Source: Climacium dendroides
Taxonomy: Eukaryota > Streptophyta > Bryopsida > Hypnales > Climaciaceae
Length of the DNA: 64,000 nt
Direction of reading: 5' to 3'
Assembly (NCBI GenBank): GCA_950106755.1
Contig: CATNNA010000001.1
Span: 806,001 to 870,000, forward strand
Positions within the stretch are counted from its first letter, which is position 1, and each line of letters opens with the position of its first letter. Position numbers and translations under genes: made by a program. The notes beneath the pieces are model-generated. The model was not told the DNA's origin. It saw only the letters and a program-made list of their open reading frames with translations, and made no database searches. Below, piece by piece: positions 9,901-25,060 of the stretch.

Positions 9901-10825
9901 CCAAACCAATAAATTATATCGGTTTGACTTAGAAGCATGTCCAAAAACAAAACACACAAGTTGCAATTGTTCAAAATAATTAGGATTCATGGAAAAACTT
10001 CATTTTAAGACAACCCTATTGCTTTCCTACATTGTCTTCTTCATTTGAAATGGATTTCAAAACAAACACTCGAAAAATCATGCTATATTGAATACAAACC
10101 AAACCAATAAATTATATGGGTTTGACTTAAAAGCATGTCCAAAAACAAAACACACAAGTTGCAATTGTTCAAAATAATTAGGATTCATGGAAAAACTTCA
10201 TTTTAAGACAACCCTATTGCTTTCCTACATTGTCTTCTTCATTGGAAATGGATTTCAAAACAAACACTCGAAAAATCATGCTGTATTGAATACAAACCAA
10301 ACCAATAAATTATATGGGATTGACCTAGAAGCATGTCCAAAGACAAAACACACAAGTTGCAATTGTTCATAATAATTAGGATTCATGGAAAAACTTCATT
10401 TTAAGACAACGCTATTCCTTTCCTACACTGTCTTCTTCATTTGAAATGGATTTCAAAACAAACACTCGAAAAATCATGCTGTATTGAATACAAACCAAAC
10501 CAATAAATTATATCGGTTTGACTTAGAAGCATGTCCAAAAACAAAACACACAAGTTGCAATTGTTCAAAATAATTAGGATTCATGGAAAAACTTCATTTT
10601 AAGACAACCCTATTGCTTTCCTACACTGTCTTCTTCATTTGAAATGGATTTCAAAACAAACACTCGAAAAATCATGCTGTATTGAATACAAACCAAGCCA
10701 ATAAATTATATCGGTTTGACGTGGAAGCATGTCCAAAAACAAAACACACAAGTTGCAATTGTTCAAAATAATTAGGATTCATGGAAAAACTTCATTTTAA
10801 GACAACCCTATTGCTTTCCTACATT
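6970..10825 (+). repeat. 12-monomer (2,375-bp) offset duplication in the left zone
   Basis: The stretch of about 6,970-8,450 recurs at about 9,345-10,825, offset 2,375 bp (12 x 198 minus the 1-bp deletion at 9002). Shared rare variants include gacaacgctattcc, gaatacagacc, ggattgacctagaagc with ccaaagac, and the cattggaaatgg change at 7,867/10,242. That last change removes a TGA and opens identical 61-codon frames in both copies (7812 and 10187). The copies part at about 8,450/10,825. Inside the block, a 3-monomer repeat (594 bp) of the ggattgacctag type is also visible (about 7,350 and 7,944). Confidence 0.85.
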
Positions 10826-13800
10826 GTCTTCTTCATTTGAAATGGATTTCAAAACAAACACTCGAAAAATCATGCTGTATTGAATACAAACCAAACCAAT
10901 AAATTATATGGGTTTGACGTAGAAGCATGTCCAAAAACAAAACACACAAGTTGCAATTGTTCAAAATAATTAGGATTCATGGAAAAACTTCATTTTAAGA
11001 CAACCCTATTGCTTTCCTACACTGTCTTCTTCATTTGAAATGGATTTCAAAACAAACACTCGAAAAATCATGCTGTATTGAATACAAACCAAGCCAATAA
11101 ATTCTATCGGTTTGACGTGGAAGCATGTCCAAAAACAAAACACACAAGTTGCAATTGTTCAAAATAATTAGGATTCATGGAAAAACTTCATTTTAAGACA
11201 ACCCTATTGCTTTCCTACATTGTCTTCTTCATTTGAAATGGATTTCAAAACAAACACTCGAAAAATCATGCTATATTGAATACAAACCAAACCAATAAAT
11301 CATATGGGTTTGACTTAAAAGCATGTCCAAAAACAAAACACACAAGTTGCAATTGTTCAAAATAATTAGGATTCATGGAAAAACTTCATTTTAAGACAAC
11401 CCTATTGCTTTCCTACATTGTCTTCTTCATTTGAAATGGATTTCAAAACAAACACTCGAAAAATCATGCTGTATTGAATACAAACCAAACCAATAAATTA
11501 TATGGGATTGACATAGAAGCATGTCCAAATACAAAAAACACAAGTTGCAATTGTTCAAAATAATTAGGATTCATGGAAAAACTTCATTTTAAGACAACCC
11601 TATTGCTTTCCTACATTGTCTTCTTCATTTGAAATGGATTTCAAAACAAACACTCGAAAAATCATGCTGTATTGAATACAAACCAAACCAATAAATTATA
11701 TCGGTTTGACGTAGAAGCATGTCCAAATACAAAACACACAAGTTGCAATTGTTCAAAATAATTAGGATTCATGGAAAACTTCATTTTAAGACAACCCTAT
11801 TGCTTTCCTACATTGTCTTCTTCATTTGAAATGGATTTCAAAACAAACACTCGAAAAATCATGCTATATTGAATACAAACCAAACCAATAAATCATATGG
11901 GTTTGACTTAAAAGCATGTCCAAAAACAAAACACACAAGTTGCAATTGTTCAAAATAATTAGGATTCATGGAAAAACTTCATTTTAAGACAACCCTATTG
12001 CTTTCCTACACTGTCTTCTTCATTTGAAATGGATTTCAAAACAAACACTCGAAAAATCATGCTGTATTGAATACAAACCAAACCAATAAATTATATCGGT
12101 TTGACTTAGAAGCATGTCCAAAAACAAAACACACAAGTTGCAATTGTTCAAAATAATTAGGATTCATGGAAAAACTTCATTTTAAGACAACCCTATTGCT
12201 TTCCTACACTGTCTTCTTCATTTGAAATGGATTTCAAAACAAACACTCGAAAAATCATGCTGTATTGAATACAAACCAAGCCAATAAATTATATCGGTTT
12301 GACGTGGAAGCATGTCCAAAAACAAAACACACAAGTTGCAATTGTTCAAAATAATTAGGATTCATGGAAAAACTTCATTTTAAGACAACCCTATTGCTTT
12401 CCTACATTGTCTTCTTCATTTGAAATGGATTTCAAAACAAACACTCGAAAAATCATGCTATATTGAATACAAACCAAACCAATAAATCATATGGGTTTGA
12501 CTTAAAAGCATGTCCAAAAACAAAACACACAAGTTGCAATTGTTCAAAATAATTAGGATTCATGGAAAAACTTCATTTTAAGACAACCCTATTGCTTTCC
12601 TACATTGTCTTCTTCATTTGAAATGGATTTCAAAACAAACACTCGAAAAATCATGCTGTATTGAATACAAACGAAACCAATGAATTATATGGGTTTGACT
12701 TAAAAGCATGTCCAAAAACAAAACACACAAGTTGCAATTGTTCAAAATAATTAGGATTCATGGAAAAACTTCATTTTAAGACAACCCTATTGCTTTCCTA
12801 CATTGTCTTCTTCATTTGAAATGGATTTCAAAACAAACACTCGAAAAATCATGCTATATTGAATACAAACCAAACCAATAAATTATATGGGTTTGACTTA
12901 AAAGCATGTCCAAAAACAAAACACACAAGTTGCAATTGTTCAAAATAATTAGGATTCATGGAAAAACTTCATTTTAAGACAACCCTATTGCTTTCCTACA
13001 TTGTCTTCTTCATTTGAAATGGATTTCAAAACAAACACTCGAAAAATCATGCTGTATTGAATACAAACCAAACCAATAAATCATATAGGATTGACATTGA
13101 AACATGTCCAAAGACAAAACACACAAGTTGCAATTGTTCATAATAATTAGGATTCATGGAAAAACTTCATTTTAAGACAACCCTATTACTTTCCTACACT
13201 GTCTTCTTCATTTGAAATGGATTTCAAAACAAACACTCGAAAAATCATGCTATATTGAGTACAAACCAAACCAATAAATTATATGGGTTTGACGTAGAAG
13301 CATGTCCAAAAACAAAACACACAAGTTGCAATTGTTCAAAATAATTACGATTCATGGAAAAACTTCATTTTAAGACAACCCTATTGCTTTCCTACACTGT
13401 CTTCTTCATTTGAAATGGATTTCAAAACAAACACTCGAAAAATCATGCTGTATTGAATACAAACCAAGCCAATAAATTATATCGGTTTGACGTGGAAGCA
13501 TGTCCAAAAACAAAACACACAAGTTGCAATTGTTCAAAATAATTAGGATTCATGGAAAAACTTCATTTTAAGACAACCCTATTGCTTTCCTACATTGTCT
13601 TCTTCATTTGAAATGGATTTCAAAACAAACACTCGAAAAATCATGCTGTATTGAATACAAACCAAACCAATAAATTATATGGGTTTGACGTAGAAGCATG
13701 TCCAAAAACAAAACACACAAGTTGCAATTGTTCAAAATAATTAGGATTCATGGAAAAACTTCATTTTAAGACAACCCTATTGCTTTCCTACACTGTCTTC

Positions 13801-15420
13801 TTCATTTGAAATGGATTTCAAAACAAACACTCGAAAAATCATGCTGTATTGAATACAAACCAAGCCAATAAATTCTATCGGTTTGACGTGGAAGCATGTC
13901 CAAAAACAAAACACACAAGTTGCAATTGTTCAAAATAATTAGGATTCATGGAAAAACTTCATTTTAAGACAACCCTATTGCTTTCCTACATTGTCTTCTT
14001 CATTTGAAATGGATTTCAAAACAAACACTCGAAAAATCATGCTATATTGAATACAAACCAAACCAATAAATCATATGGGTTTGACTTAAAAGCATGTCCA
14101 AAAACAAAACACACAAGTTGCAATTGTTCAAAATAATTAGGATTCATGGAAAAACTTCATTTTAAGACAACCCTATTGCTTTCCTACATTGTCTTCTTCA
14201 TTTGAAATGGATTTCAAAACAAACACTCGAAAAATCATGCTGTATTGAATACAAACCAAACCAATAAATTATATGGGATTGACATAGAAGCATGTCCAAA
14301 TACAAAAAACACAAGTTGCAATTGTTCAAAATAATTAGGATTCATGGAAAAACTTCATTTTAAGACAACCCTATTGCTTTCCTACATTGTCTTCTTCATT
14401 TGAAATGGATTTCAAAACAAACACTCGAAAAATCATGCTGTATTGAATACAAACCAAACCAATAAATTATATCGGTTTGACGTAGAAGCATGTCCAAATA
14501 CAAAACACAGAAGTTGCAATTGTTCAAAATAATTAGGATTCATGGAAAACTTCATTTTAAGACAACCCTATTGCTTTCCTACATTGTCTTCTTCATTTGA
14601 AATGGATTTCAAAACAAACACTCGAAAAATCATGCTATATTGAATACAAACCAAACCAATAAATCATATGGGTTTGACTTAAAAGCATGTCCAAAAACAA
14701 AACACACAAGTTGCAATTGTTCAAAATAATTAGGATTCATGGAAAAACTTCATTTTAAGACAACCCTATTGCTTTCCTACACTGTCTTCTTCATTTGAAA
14801 TGGATTTCAAAACAAACACTCGAAAAATCATGCTGTATTGAATACAAACCAAACCAATAAATTATATCGGTTTGACTTAGAAGCATGTCCAAAAACAAAA
14901 CACACAAGTTGCAATTGTTCAAAATAATTAGGATTCATGGAAAAACTTCATTTTAAGACAACCCTATTGCTTTCCTACACTGTCTTCTTCATTTGAAATG
15001 GATTTCAAAACAAACACTCGAAAAATCATGCTGTATTGAATACAAACCAAGCCAATAAATTATATCGGTTTGACGTGGAAGCATGTCCAAAAACAAAACA
15101 CACAAATTGCAATTGTTCAAAATAATTAGGATTCATGGAAAAACTTCATTTTAAGACAACCCTATTGCTTTCCTACATTGTCTTCTTCATTTGAAATGGA
15201 TTTCAAAACAAACACTCGAAAAATCATGCTATATTGAATACAAACCAAACCAATAAATCATATGGGTTTGACTTAAAAGCATGTCCAAAAACAAAACACA
15301 CAAGTTGCAATTGTTCAAAATAATTAGGATTCATGGAAAAACTTCATTTTAAGACAACCCTATTGCTTTCCTACATTGTCTTCTTCATTTGAAATGGATT
15401 TCAAAACAAACACTCGAAAA
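8230..15420 (+). repeat. 14-monomer higher-order repeat, 2,771 bp, three copies
   Basis: Two independent rare markers repeat at exactly 2,771 bp: ttctatcgg at 8331, 11102 and 13873, and the 1-bp deletion ggaaaac at 9002, 11773 and 14544. 2,771 is 14 x 198 minus 1. Intervening monomers follow in the same order, for example tatgggattgacatagaagc with tacaaaaaacac before each deletion monomer. Copies two and three agree from about 10.65 to 12.6 kb with very few differences (one is cacaaattgc at 15,112). Copy one is rearranged on its left side by the 12-monomer duplication. Confidence 0.85.
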
Positions 15421-15539
15421 ATCATGCTATATTGAATACAAACCAAACCAATATATCATATGGGTTTGACTTAAAAGCATGTCCAAAAACAAAACACACA
15501 AGTTGCAATTGTTCAAAATAATTAGGATTCATGGAAAAA

Positions 15540-18500
15540 CTTCATTTTAAGACAACCCTATTGCTTTCCTACATTGTCTTCTTCATTTGAAATGGATTTC
15601 AAAACAAACACTCGAAAAATCATGCTGTATTGAATACAAACCAAACCAATAAATTATATCGGTTTGACGTAGAAGCATGTCCAAATACAAAACACACAAG
15701 TTGCAATTGTTCAAAATAATTAGGATTCATGGAAAACTTCATTTTAAGACAACCCTATTGCTTTCCTACATTGTCTTCTTCATTTGAAATGGATTTCAAA
15801 ACAAACACTCGAAAAATCATGCTATATTGAATACAAACCAAACCAATAAATCATATGGGTTTGACTTAAAAGCATGTCCAAAAACAAAACACACAAGTTG
15901 CAATTGTTCAAAATAATTAGGATTCATGGAAAAACTTCATTTTAAGACAACCCTATTGCTTTCCTACATTGTCTTCTTCATTTGAAATGGATTTCAAAAC
16001 AAACACTCGAAAAATCATGCTATATTGAATACAAACCAAACCAATAAATTATATGGGTTTGACTTAAAAGCATGTCCAAAAACAAAACACACAAGTTGCA
16101 ATTGTTCAAAATAATTAGGATTCATGGAAAAACTTCATTTTAAGACAACCCTATTGCTTTCCTACATTGTCTTCTTCATTTGAAATGGATTTCAAAACAA
16201 ACACTCGAAAAATCATGCTATATTGAATACAAACCAAACCAATAAATTATATGGGTTTGACTTAAAAGCATGTCCAAAAACAAAACACACAAGTTGCAAT
16301 TGTTCAAAATAATTAGGATTCATGGAAAAACTTCATTTTAAGACAACCCTATTGCTTTCCTACATTGTCTTCTTCATTTGAAATGGATTTCAAAACAAAC
16401 ACTCGAAAAATCATGCTGTATTGAATACAAACCAAACCAATAAATTATATCGGTTTGACGTAGAAGCATGTCCAAATACAAAACACACAAGTTGCAATTG
16501 TTCAAAATAATTAGGATTCATGGAAAACTTCATTTTAAGACAACCCTATTGCTTTCCTACATTGTCTTCTTCATTTGAAATGGATTTCAAAACAAACACT
16601 CGAAAAATCATGCTATATTGAATACAAACCAAACCAATAAATCATATGGGTTTGACTTAAAAGCATGTCCAAAAACAAAACACACAAGTTGCAATTGTTC
16701 AAAATAATTAGGATTCATGGAAAAACTTCATTTTAAGACAACCCTATTGCTTTCCTACATTGTCTTCTTCATTTGAAATGGATTTCAAAACAAACACTCG
16801 AAAAATCATGCTATATTGAATACAAACCAAACCAATAAATTATATGGGTTTGACTTAAAAGCATGTCCAAAAACAAAACACACAAGTTGCAATTGTTCAA
16901 AATAATTAGGATTCATGGAAAAACTTCATTTTAAGACAACCCTATTGCTTTCCTACATTGTCTTCTTCATTTGAAATGGATTTCAAAACAAACACTCGAA
17001 AAATCATGCTATATTGAATACAAACCAAACCAATAAATTATATGGGTTTGACTTAAAAGCATGTCCAAAAACAAAACACACAAGTTGCAATTGTTCAAAA
17101 TAATTAGGATTCATGGAAAAACTTCATTTTAAGACAACCCTATTGCTTTCCTACATTGTCTTCTTCATTTGAAATGGATTTCAAAACAAACACTCGAAAA
17201 ATCATGCTGTATTGAATACAAACCAAACCAATAAATCATATAGGATTGACATTGAAACATGTCCAAAGACAAAACACACAAGTTGCAATTGTTCATAATA
17301 ATTAGGATTCATGGAAAAACTTCATTTTAAGACAACCCTATTACTTTCCTACACTGTCTTCTTCATTTGAAATGGATTTCAAAACAAACACTCGAAAAAT
17401 CATGCTATATTGAGTACAAACCAAACCAATAAATTATATGGGTTTGACGTAGAAGCATGTCCAAAAACAAAACACACAAGTTGCAATTGTTCAAAATAAT
17501 TAGGATTCATGGAAAAACTTCATTTTAAGACAACCCTATTGCTTTCCTACATTGTCTTCTTCATTTGAAATGGATTTCAAAACAAACACTCGAAAAATCA
17601 TGCTATATTGAATACAAACCAAACCAATAAATTATATGGGTTTGACGTGGAAGCATGTCCAAAAACAAAACACACAAGTTGCAATTGTTCAAAATAATTA
17701 CGATTCATGGAAAACTTCATTTTAAGACAACCCTATTGCTTTCCTACATTGTCTTCTTCATTTGAAATGGATTTCAAAACAAACACTCGAAAAATCATGC
17801 TATATTGAATACAAACCAAACCAATAAATCATATGGGTTTGACTTAAAAGCATGTCCAAAAACAAAACACACAAGTTGCAATTGTTCAAAATAATTAGGA
17901 TTCATGGAAAAACTTCATTTTAAGACAACCCTATTGCTTTCCTACACTGTCTTCTTCATTTGAAATGGATTTCAAAACAAACACTCGAAAAATCATGCTG
18001 TATTGAATACAAACCAAACCAATAAATTATATCGGTTTGACTTAGAAGCATGTCCAAAAACAAAACACACAAGTTGCAATTGTTCAAAATAATTAGGATT
18101 CATGGAAAAACTTCATTTTAAGACAACCCTATTGCTTTCCTACACTGTCTTCTTCATTTGAAATGGATTTCAAAACAAACACTCGAAAAATCATGCTGTA
18201 TTGAATACAAACCAAGCCAATAAATTATATCGGTTTGACGTGGAAGCATGTCCAAAAACAAAACACACAAGTTGCAATTGTTCAAAATAATTAGGATTCA
18301 TGGAAAAACTTCATTTTAAGACAACCCTATTGCTTTCCTACATTGTCTTCTTCATTTGAAATGGATTTCAAAACAAACACTCGAAAAATCATGCTATATT
18401 GAATACAAACCAAACCAATAAATCATATGGGTTTGACTTAAAAGCATGTCCAAAAACAAAACACACAAGTTGCAATTGTTCAAAATAATTAGGATTCATG

Positions 18501-19420
18501 GAAAAACTTCATTTTAAGACAACCCTATTGCTTTCCTACATTGTCTTCTTCATTTGAAATGGATTTCAAAACAAACACTCGAAAAATCATGCTATATTGA
18601 ATACAAACCAAACCAATATATCATATGGGTTTGACTTAAAAGCATGTCCAAAAACAAAACACACAAGTTGCAATTGTTCAAAATAATTAGGATTCATGGA
18701 AAAACTTCATTTTAAGACAACCCTATTGCTTTCCTACATTGTCTTCTTCATTTGAAATGGATTTCAAAACAAACATTCGAAAAATCATGCTGTATTGAAT
18801 ACAAACCAAACCAATAAATTATATCGGTTTGACGTAGAAGCATGTCCAAATACAAAACACACAAGTTGCAATTGTTCAAAATAATTAGGATTCATGGAAA
18901 ACTTCATTTTAAGACAACCCTATTGCTTTCCTACATTGTCTTCTTCATTTGAAATGGATTTCAAAACAAACACTCGAAAAATCATGCTATATTGAATACA
19001 AACCAAACCAATAAATCATATGGGTTTGACTTAAAAGCATGTCCAAAAACAAAACACACAAGTTGCAATTGTTCAAAATAATTAGGATTCATGGAAAAAC
19101 TTCATTTTAAGACAACCCTATTGCTTTCCTACATTGTCTTCTTCATTTGAAATGGATTTCAAAACAAACACTCGAAAAATCATGCTATATTGAATACAAA
19201 CCAAACCAATAAATTATATGGGTTTGACTTAAAAGCATGTCCAAAAACAAAACACACAAGTTGCAATTGTTCAAAATAATTAGGATTCATGGAAAAACTT
19301 CATTTTAAGACAACCCTATTGCTTTCCTACATTGTCTTCTTCATTTGAAATGGATTTCAAAACAAACACTCGAAAAATCATGCTGTATTGAATACAAACC
19401 AAACCAATAAATCATATAGG
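15540..19420 (+). repeat. Zone of 4- and 6-monomer duplications
   Basis: The deletion-bearing monomer recurs at 15731, 16522, 17709 and 18896, spaced 791 (4 monomers minus 1) and twice 1,187 bp (6 monomers minus 1). Neighbouring monomers copy along: runs of the gctatatt/atgggtttgacttaaaagc type, and aatatatcatatggg at about 15,450 and 18,615. The variant aaccaagcc is last seen on this side at about 18,213. Confidence 0.75.
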
Positions 19421-21639
19421 ATTGACATTGAAACATGTCCAAAGACAAAACACACAAGTTGCAATTGTTCATAATAATTAGGATTCATGGAAAAACTTCA
19501 TTTTAAGACAACCCTATTGCTTTCCTACATTGTCTTCTTCATTTGAAATGGATTTCAAAACAAACACTCGAAAAATCATGCTATATTGAATACAAACCAA
19601 ACCAATAAATTATATGGGTTTGACTTAAAAGCATGTCCAAAAACAAAACACACAAGTTGCAATTGTTCAAAATAATTAGGATTCATGGAAAAACTTCATT
19701 TTAAGACAACCCTATTGCTTTCCTACATTGTCTTCTTCATTTGAAATGGATTTCAAAACAAACACTCGAAAAATCATGCTGTATTGAATACAAACCAAAC
19801 CAATAAATCATATAGGATTGACATTGAAACATGTCCAAAGACAAAACACACAAGTTGCAATTGTTCATAATAATTAGGATTCATGGAAAAACTTCATTTT
19901 AAGACAACCCTATTACTTTCCTACACTGTCTTCTTCATTTGAAATGGATTTCAAAACAAACACTCGAAAAATCATGCTATATTGAGTACAAACCAAACCA
20001 ATAAATTATATGGGTTTGACGTAGAAGCATGTCCAAAAACAAAACACACAAGTTGCAATTGTTCAAAATAATTACGATTCATGGAAAAACTTCATTTTAA
20101 GACAACCCTATTGCTTTCCTACACTGTCTTCTTCATTTGAAATGGATTTCAAAACAAACACTCGAAAAATCATGCTATATTGAATACAAACCAAACCAAT
20201 AAATTATATGGGTTTGACGTGGAAGCATGTCCAAAAACAAAACACACAAGTTGCAATTGTTCAAAATAATTACGATTCATGGAAAAACTTCATTTTAAGA
20301 CAACTCTATTGCTTTCCTACACTGTCTTCTTCATTTGAAATGGATTTCAAAACAAACACTCGAAAAATCATGCTGTATTGAATACAAACCAAACCAATAA
20401 ATTATATGGGTTTGACTTAGAAGCATGTCCAAAAACAAAACACACAAGTTGCAATTGTTCAAAATAATTAGGATTCATGGAAAAACTTCATTTTAAGACA
20501 ACCCTATTGCTTTCCTACATTGTCTTCTTCATTTGAAATGGATTTCAAAACAAACACTCGAAAAATCATGCTGTATTGAATACAAACCAAACCAATAAAT
20601 CATATAGGATTGACATTGAAACATGTCCAAAGACAAAACACACAAGTTGCAATTGTTCATAATAATTAGGATTCATGGAAAAACTTCATTTTAAGACAAC
20701 CCTATTGCTTTCCTACACTGTCTTCTTCATTTGAAATGGATTTCAAAACAAACACTCGAAAAATCATGCTATATTGAATACAAACCAAACCAATAAATTA
20801 TATGGGTTTGACGTAGAAGCATGTCGAAAAACAAAACACACAAGTTGCAATTGTTCAAAATAATTACGATTCATGGAAAAACTTCATTTTAAGACAACCC
20901 TATTCCTTTCCTACACTGTCTTCTTCATTTGAAATAGATTTCAAAACAAACACTCGAAAAATCATGCTGTATTGAATACAAACCAAACCAATAAATTATA
21001 TGGGTTTGACTTAGAAGCATGTCCAAAAACAAAACACACAAGTTGCAATTGTTCAAAATAATTAGGATTCATGGAAAAACTTCATTTTAAGACAACCCTA
21101 TTGCTTTCCTACATTGTCTTCTTCATTTGAAATGGATTTCAAAACAAACACTCGAAAAATCATGCTGTATTGAATACAAACCAAACCAATAAATCATATA
21201 GGATTGACATTGAAACATGTCCAAAGACAAAACACACAAGTTGCAATTGTTCATAATAATTAGGATTCATGGAAAAACTTCATTTTAAGACAACCCTATT
21301 CCTTTCCTACACTGTCTTCTTCATTTGAAATGGATTTCAAAACAAACACTCGAAAAATCATGCTGTATTGAATACAAAACAAACCAATAAATTATATGGG
21401 TTTGACTTAGAAGCATGTCCAAAAACAAAACACACAAGTTGCAATTGTTCAAAATAATTAGGATTCATGGTAAAACTTCATTTTAAGACAACCCTATTGC
21501 TTTCCTACATTGTCTTCTTCATTTGAAATGGATTTCAAAACAAACAGTCGAAAAATCATGCTGTATTGAATACAAACCAAACCAATAAATTATATCGGTT
21601 TGACGTAGAAGCATGTCCAAAAACAAAACACACACGTTG

Positions 21640-24600
21640 CAATTGTTCAAAATAATTAGGATTCATGGAAAAACTTCATTTTAAAACAACCCTATTGCTT
21701 TCCTACACTGTCTTCTTCATTTGAAATGGATTTCAAAACAAACACTCGAAAAATCATACTGTATTGAATACAAACCAAACCAATAAATTATATGGGATTG
21801 ACTTAGAAGCATGTCCAAAAACAAAACACACAAGTTGCAATTGTTCAAAATAATTACGATTCATGGAAAAACTTCATTTTAAGACAACCCTATTGCTTTC
21901 CTACACTGACTTCTTCATTTGAAATGGATTTCAAAACAAACACTCGAAAAATCATGCTATATTGAATACAAACCAAACCAATAAATTATATGGGTTTGAC
22001 TTAAAAGCATGTCCAAAAACAAAACACACAAGTTGCAATTGTTCAAAATAATTAGGATTCATGGAAAAACTTCATTTTAAGACAACCCTATTGCTTTCCT
22101 ACATTGTCTTCTTCATTTGAAATGGATTTCAAAACAAACACTCGAAAAATCATGCTGTATTGAATACAAACGAAACCAATAAATTATATCGGTTTGACGT
22201 AGAAGCATGTCCAAATACAAAACACACAAGTTGCAATTGTTCAAAATAATTACGATTCATGGAAAAACTTCATTTTAAGACAACCCTATTGCTTTCCTAC
22301 ATTGTCTTCTTCATTTGAAATGGATTTCAAAACAAACACTCGAAAAATCATGCTATATTGAATACAAACCAAACCAATATATCATATGGGTTTGACTTAA
22401 AAGCATGTCCAAAAACAAAACACACAAGTTGCAATTGTTCAAAATAATTAGGATTCATGGAAAAACTTCATTTTAAGACAACCCTATTGCTTTCCTACAT
22501 TGTCTTCTTCATTTGAAATGGATTTCAAAACAAACACTCGAAAAATCATGCTATATTGAATACAAACCAAACCAATAAATTATATGGGATTGACATAGAA
22601 GCATGTCCAAATACAAAAAACACAAGTTGCAATTGTTCAAAATAATTAGGATTCATGGAAAAACTTCATTTTAAGACAACCCTATTGCTTTCCTACATTG
22701 TCTTCTTCATTTGAAATGGATTTCAAAACAAACACTCGAAAAATCATGCTATATTGAATACAAACCAAACCAATAAATTATATGGGTTTGACTTAAAAGC
22801 ATGTCCAAAAACAAAACACACAAGTTGCAATTGTTCAAAATAATTAGGATTCATGGAAAAACTTCATTTTAAGACAACCCTATTGCTTTCCTACATTGTC
22901 TTCTTCATTTGAAATGGATTTCAAAACAAACACTCGAAAAATCATGCTGTATTGAATACAAACCAAACCAATAAATCATATAGGATTGACATTGAAACAT
23001 GTCCAAAGACAAAACACACAAGTTGCAATTGTTCATAATAATTAGGATTCATGGAAAAACTTCATTTTAAGACAACCCTATTACTTTCCTACACTGTCTT
23101 CTTCATTTGAAATGGATTTCAAAACAAACACTCGAAAAATCATGCTATATTGAGTACAGACCAAACCAATAAATTATATGGGTTTGACGTAGAAGCATGT
23201 CCAAAAACAAAACACACAAGTTGCAATTGTTCAAAATAATTAGGATTCATGGAAAAACTTCATTTTAAGACAACCCTATTGCTTTCCTACACTGTCTTCT
23301 TCATTTGAAATGGATTTCAAAACAAACACTCGAAAAATCATGCTATATTGAATACAAACCAAACCAATAAATTATATGGGTTTGACGTTGAAGCATGTCC
23401 AAAAACAAAACACACAAGTTGCAATTGTTCAAAATAATTACGATTCATGGAAAAACTTCATTTTAAGACAACCCTATTGCTTTCCTACATTGTCTTCTTC
23501 ATTTGAAATGGATTTCAAAACAAACACTCGAAAAATCATGCTGTATTGAATACAAACGAAACCAATAAATTATATCGGTTTGACGTAGAAGCATGTCCAA
23601 ATACAAAACACACAAGTTGCAATTGTTCAAAATAATTAGGATTCATGGAAAAACTTCATTTTAAAACAACCCTATTGCTTTCCTACACTGTCTTCTTCAT
23701 TTGAAATGGATTTCAAAACAAACACTCGAAAAATCATACTGTATTGAATACAAACCAAACCAATAAATTATATGGGATTGACTTAGAAGCATGTCCAAAA
23801 ACAAAACACACAAGTTGCAATTGTTCAAAATAATTACGATTCATGGAAAAACTTCATTTTAAGACAACCCTATTGCTTTCCTACACTGACTTCTTCATTT
23901 GAAATGGATTTCAAAACAAACACTCGAAAAATCATGCTATATTGAATACAAACCAAACCAATAAATTATATGGGTTTGACTTAAAAGCATGTCCAAAAAC
24001 AAAACACACAAGTTGCAATTGTTCAAAATAATTAGGATTCATGGAAAAACTTCATTTTAAGACAACCCTATTGCTTTCCTACATTGTCTTCTTCATTTGA
24101 AATGGATTTCAAAACAAACACTCGAAAAATCATGCTGTATTGAATACAAACGAAACCAATAAATTATATCGGTTTGACGTAGAAGCATGTCCAAATACAA
24201 AACACACAAGTTGCAATTGTTCAAAATAATTACGATTCATGGAAAAACTTCATTTTAAGACAACCCTATTGCTTTCCTACATTGTCTTCTTCATTTGAAA
24301 TGGATTTCAAAACAAACACTCGAAAAATCATGCTATATTGAATACAAACCAAACCAATATATCATATGGGTTTGACTTAAAAGCATGTCCAAAAACAAAA
24401 CACACAAGTTGCAATTGTTCAAAATAATTAGGATTCATGGAAAAACTTCATTTTAAGACAACCCTATTGCTTTCCTACATTGTCTTCTTCATTTGAAATG
24501 GATTTCAAAACAAACACTCGAAAAATCATGCTATATTGAATACAAACCAAACCAATAAATTATATGGGATTGACATAGAAGCATGTCCAAATACAAAAAA

Positions 24601-25060
24601 CACAAGTTGCAATTGTTCAAAATAATTAGGATTCATGGAAAAACTTCATTTTAAGACAACCCTATTGCTTTCCTACATTGTCTTCTTCATTTGAAATGGA
24701 TTTCAAAACAAACACTCGAAAAATCATGCTATATTGAATACAAACCAAACCAATAAATTATATGGGTTTGACTTAAAAGCATGTCCAAAAACAAAACACA
24801 CAAGTTGCAATTGTTCAAAATAATTAGGATTCATGGAAAAACTTCATTTTAAGACAACCCTATTGCTTTCCTACATTGTCTTCTTCATTTGAAATGGATT
24901 TCAAAACAAACACTCGAAAAATCATGCTGTATTGAATACAAACCAAACCAATAAATCATATAGGATTGACATTGAAACATGTCCAAAGACAAAACACACA
25001 AGTTGCAATTGTTCATAATAATTAGGATTCATGGAAAAACTTCATTTTAAGACAACCCTA
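21640..25060 (+). repeat. 10-monomer higher-order repeat, 1,980 bp
   Basis: The marker ctacactgac (normally ctacactgtc) lies at 21901 and 23881. The text from about 21,640 to 23,080 repeats base for base at +1,980 until ttacttt versus ttccttt. The same block returns near 27.6 kb (+3,960) and again at 29.58 kb, with ctgactt at 27841 and 29821, again 1,980 apart. Nine-monomer steps (1,782 bp) also occur between ctgactt copies (23881 to 25663, 29821 to 31603, 41107 to 42889), so unit length is not fixed. Confidence 0.85.
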
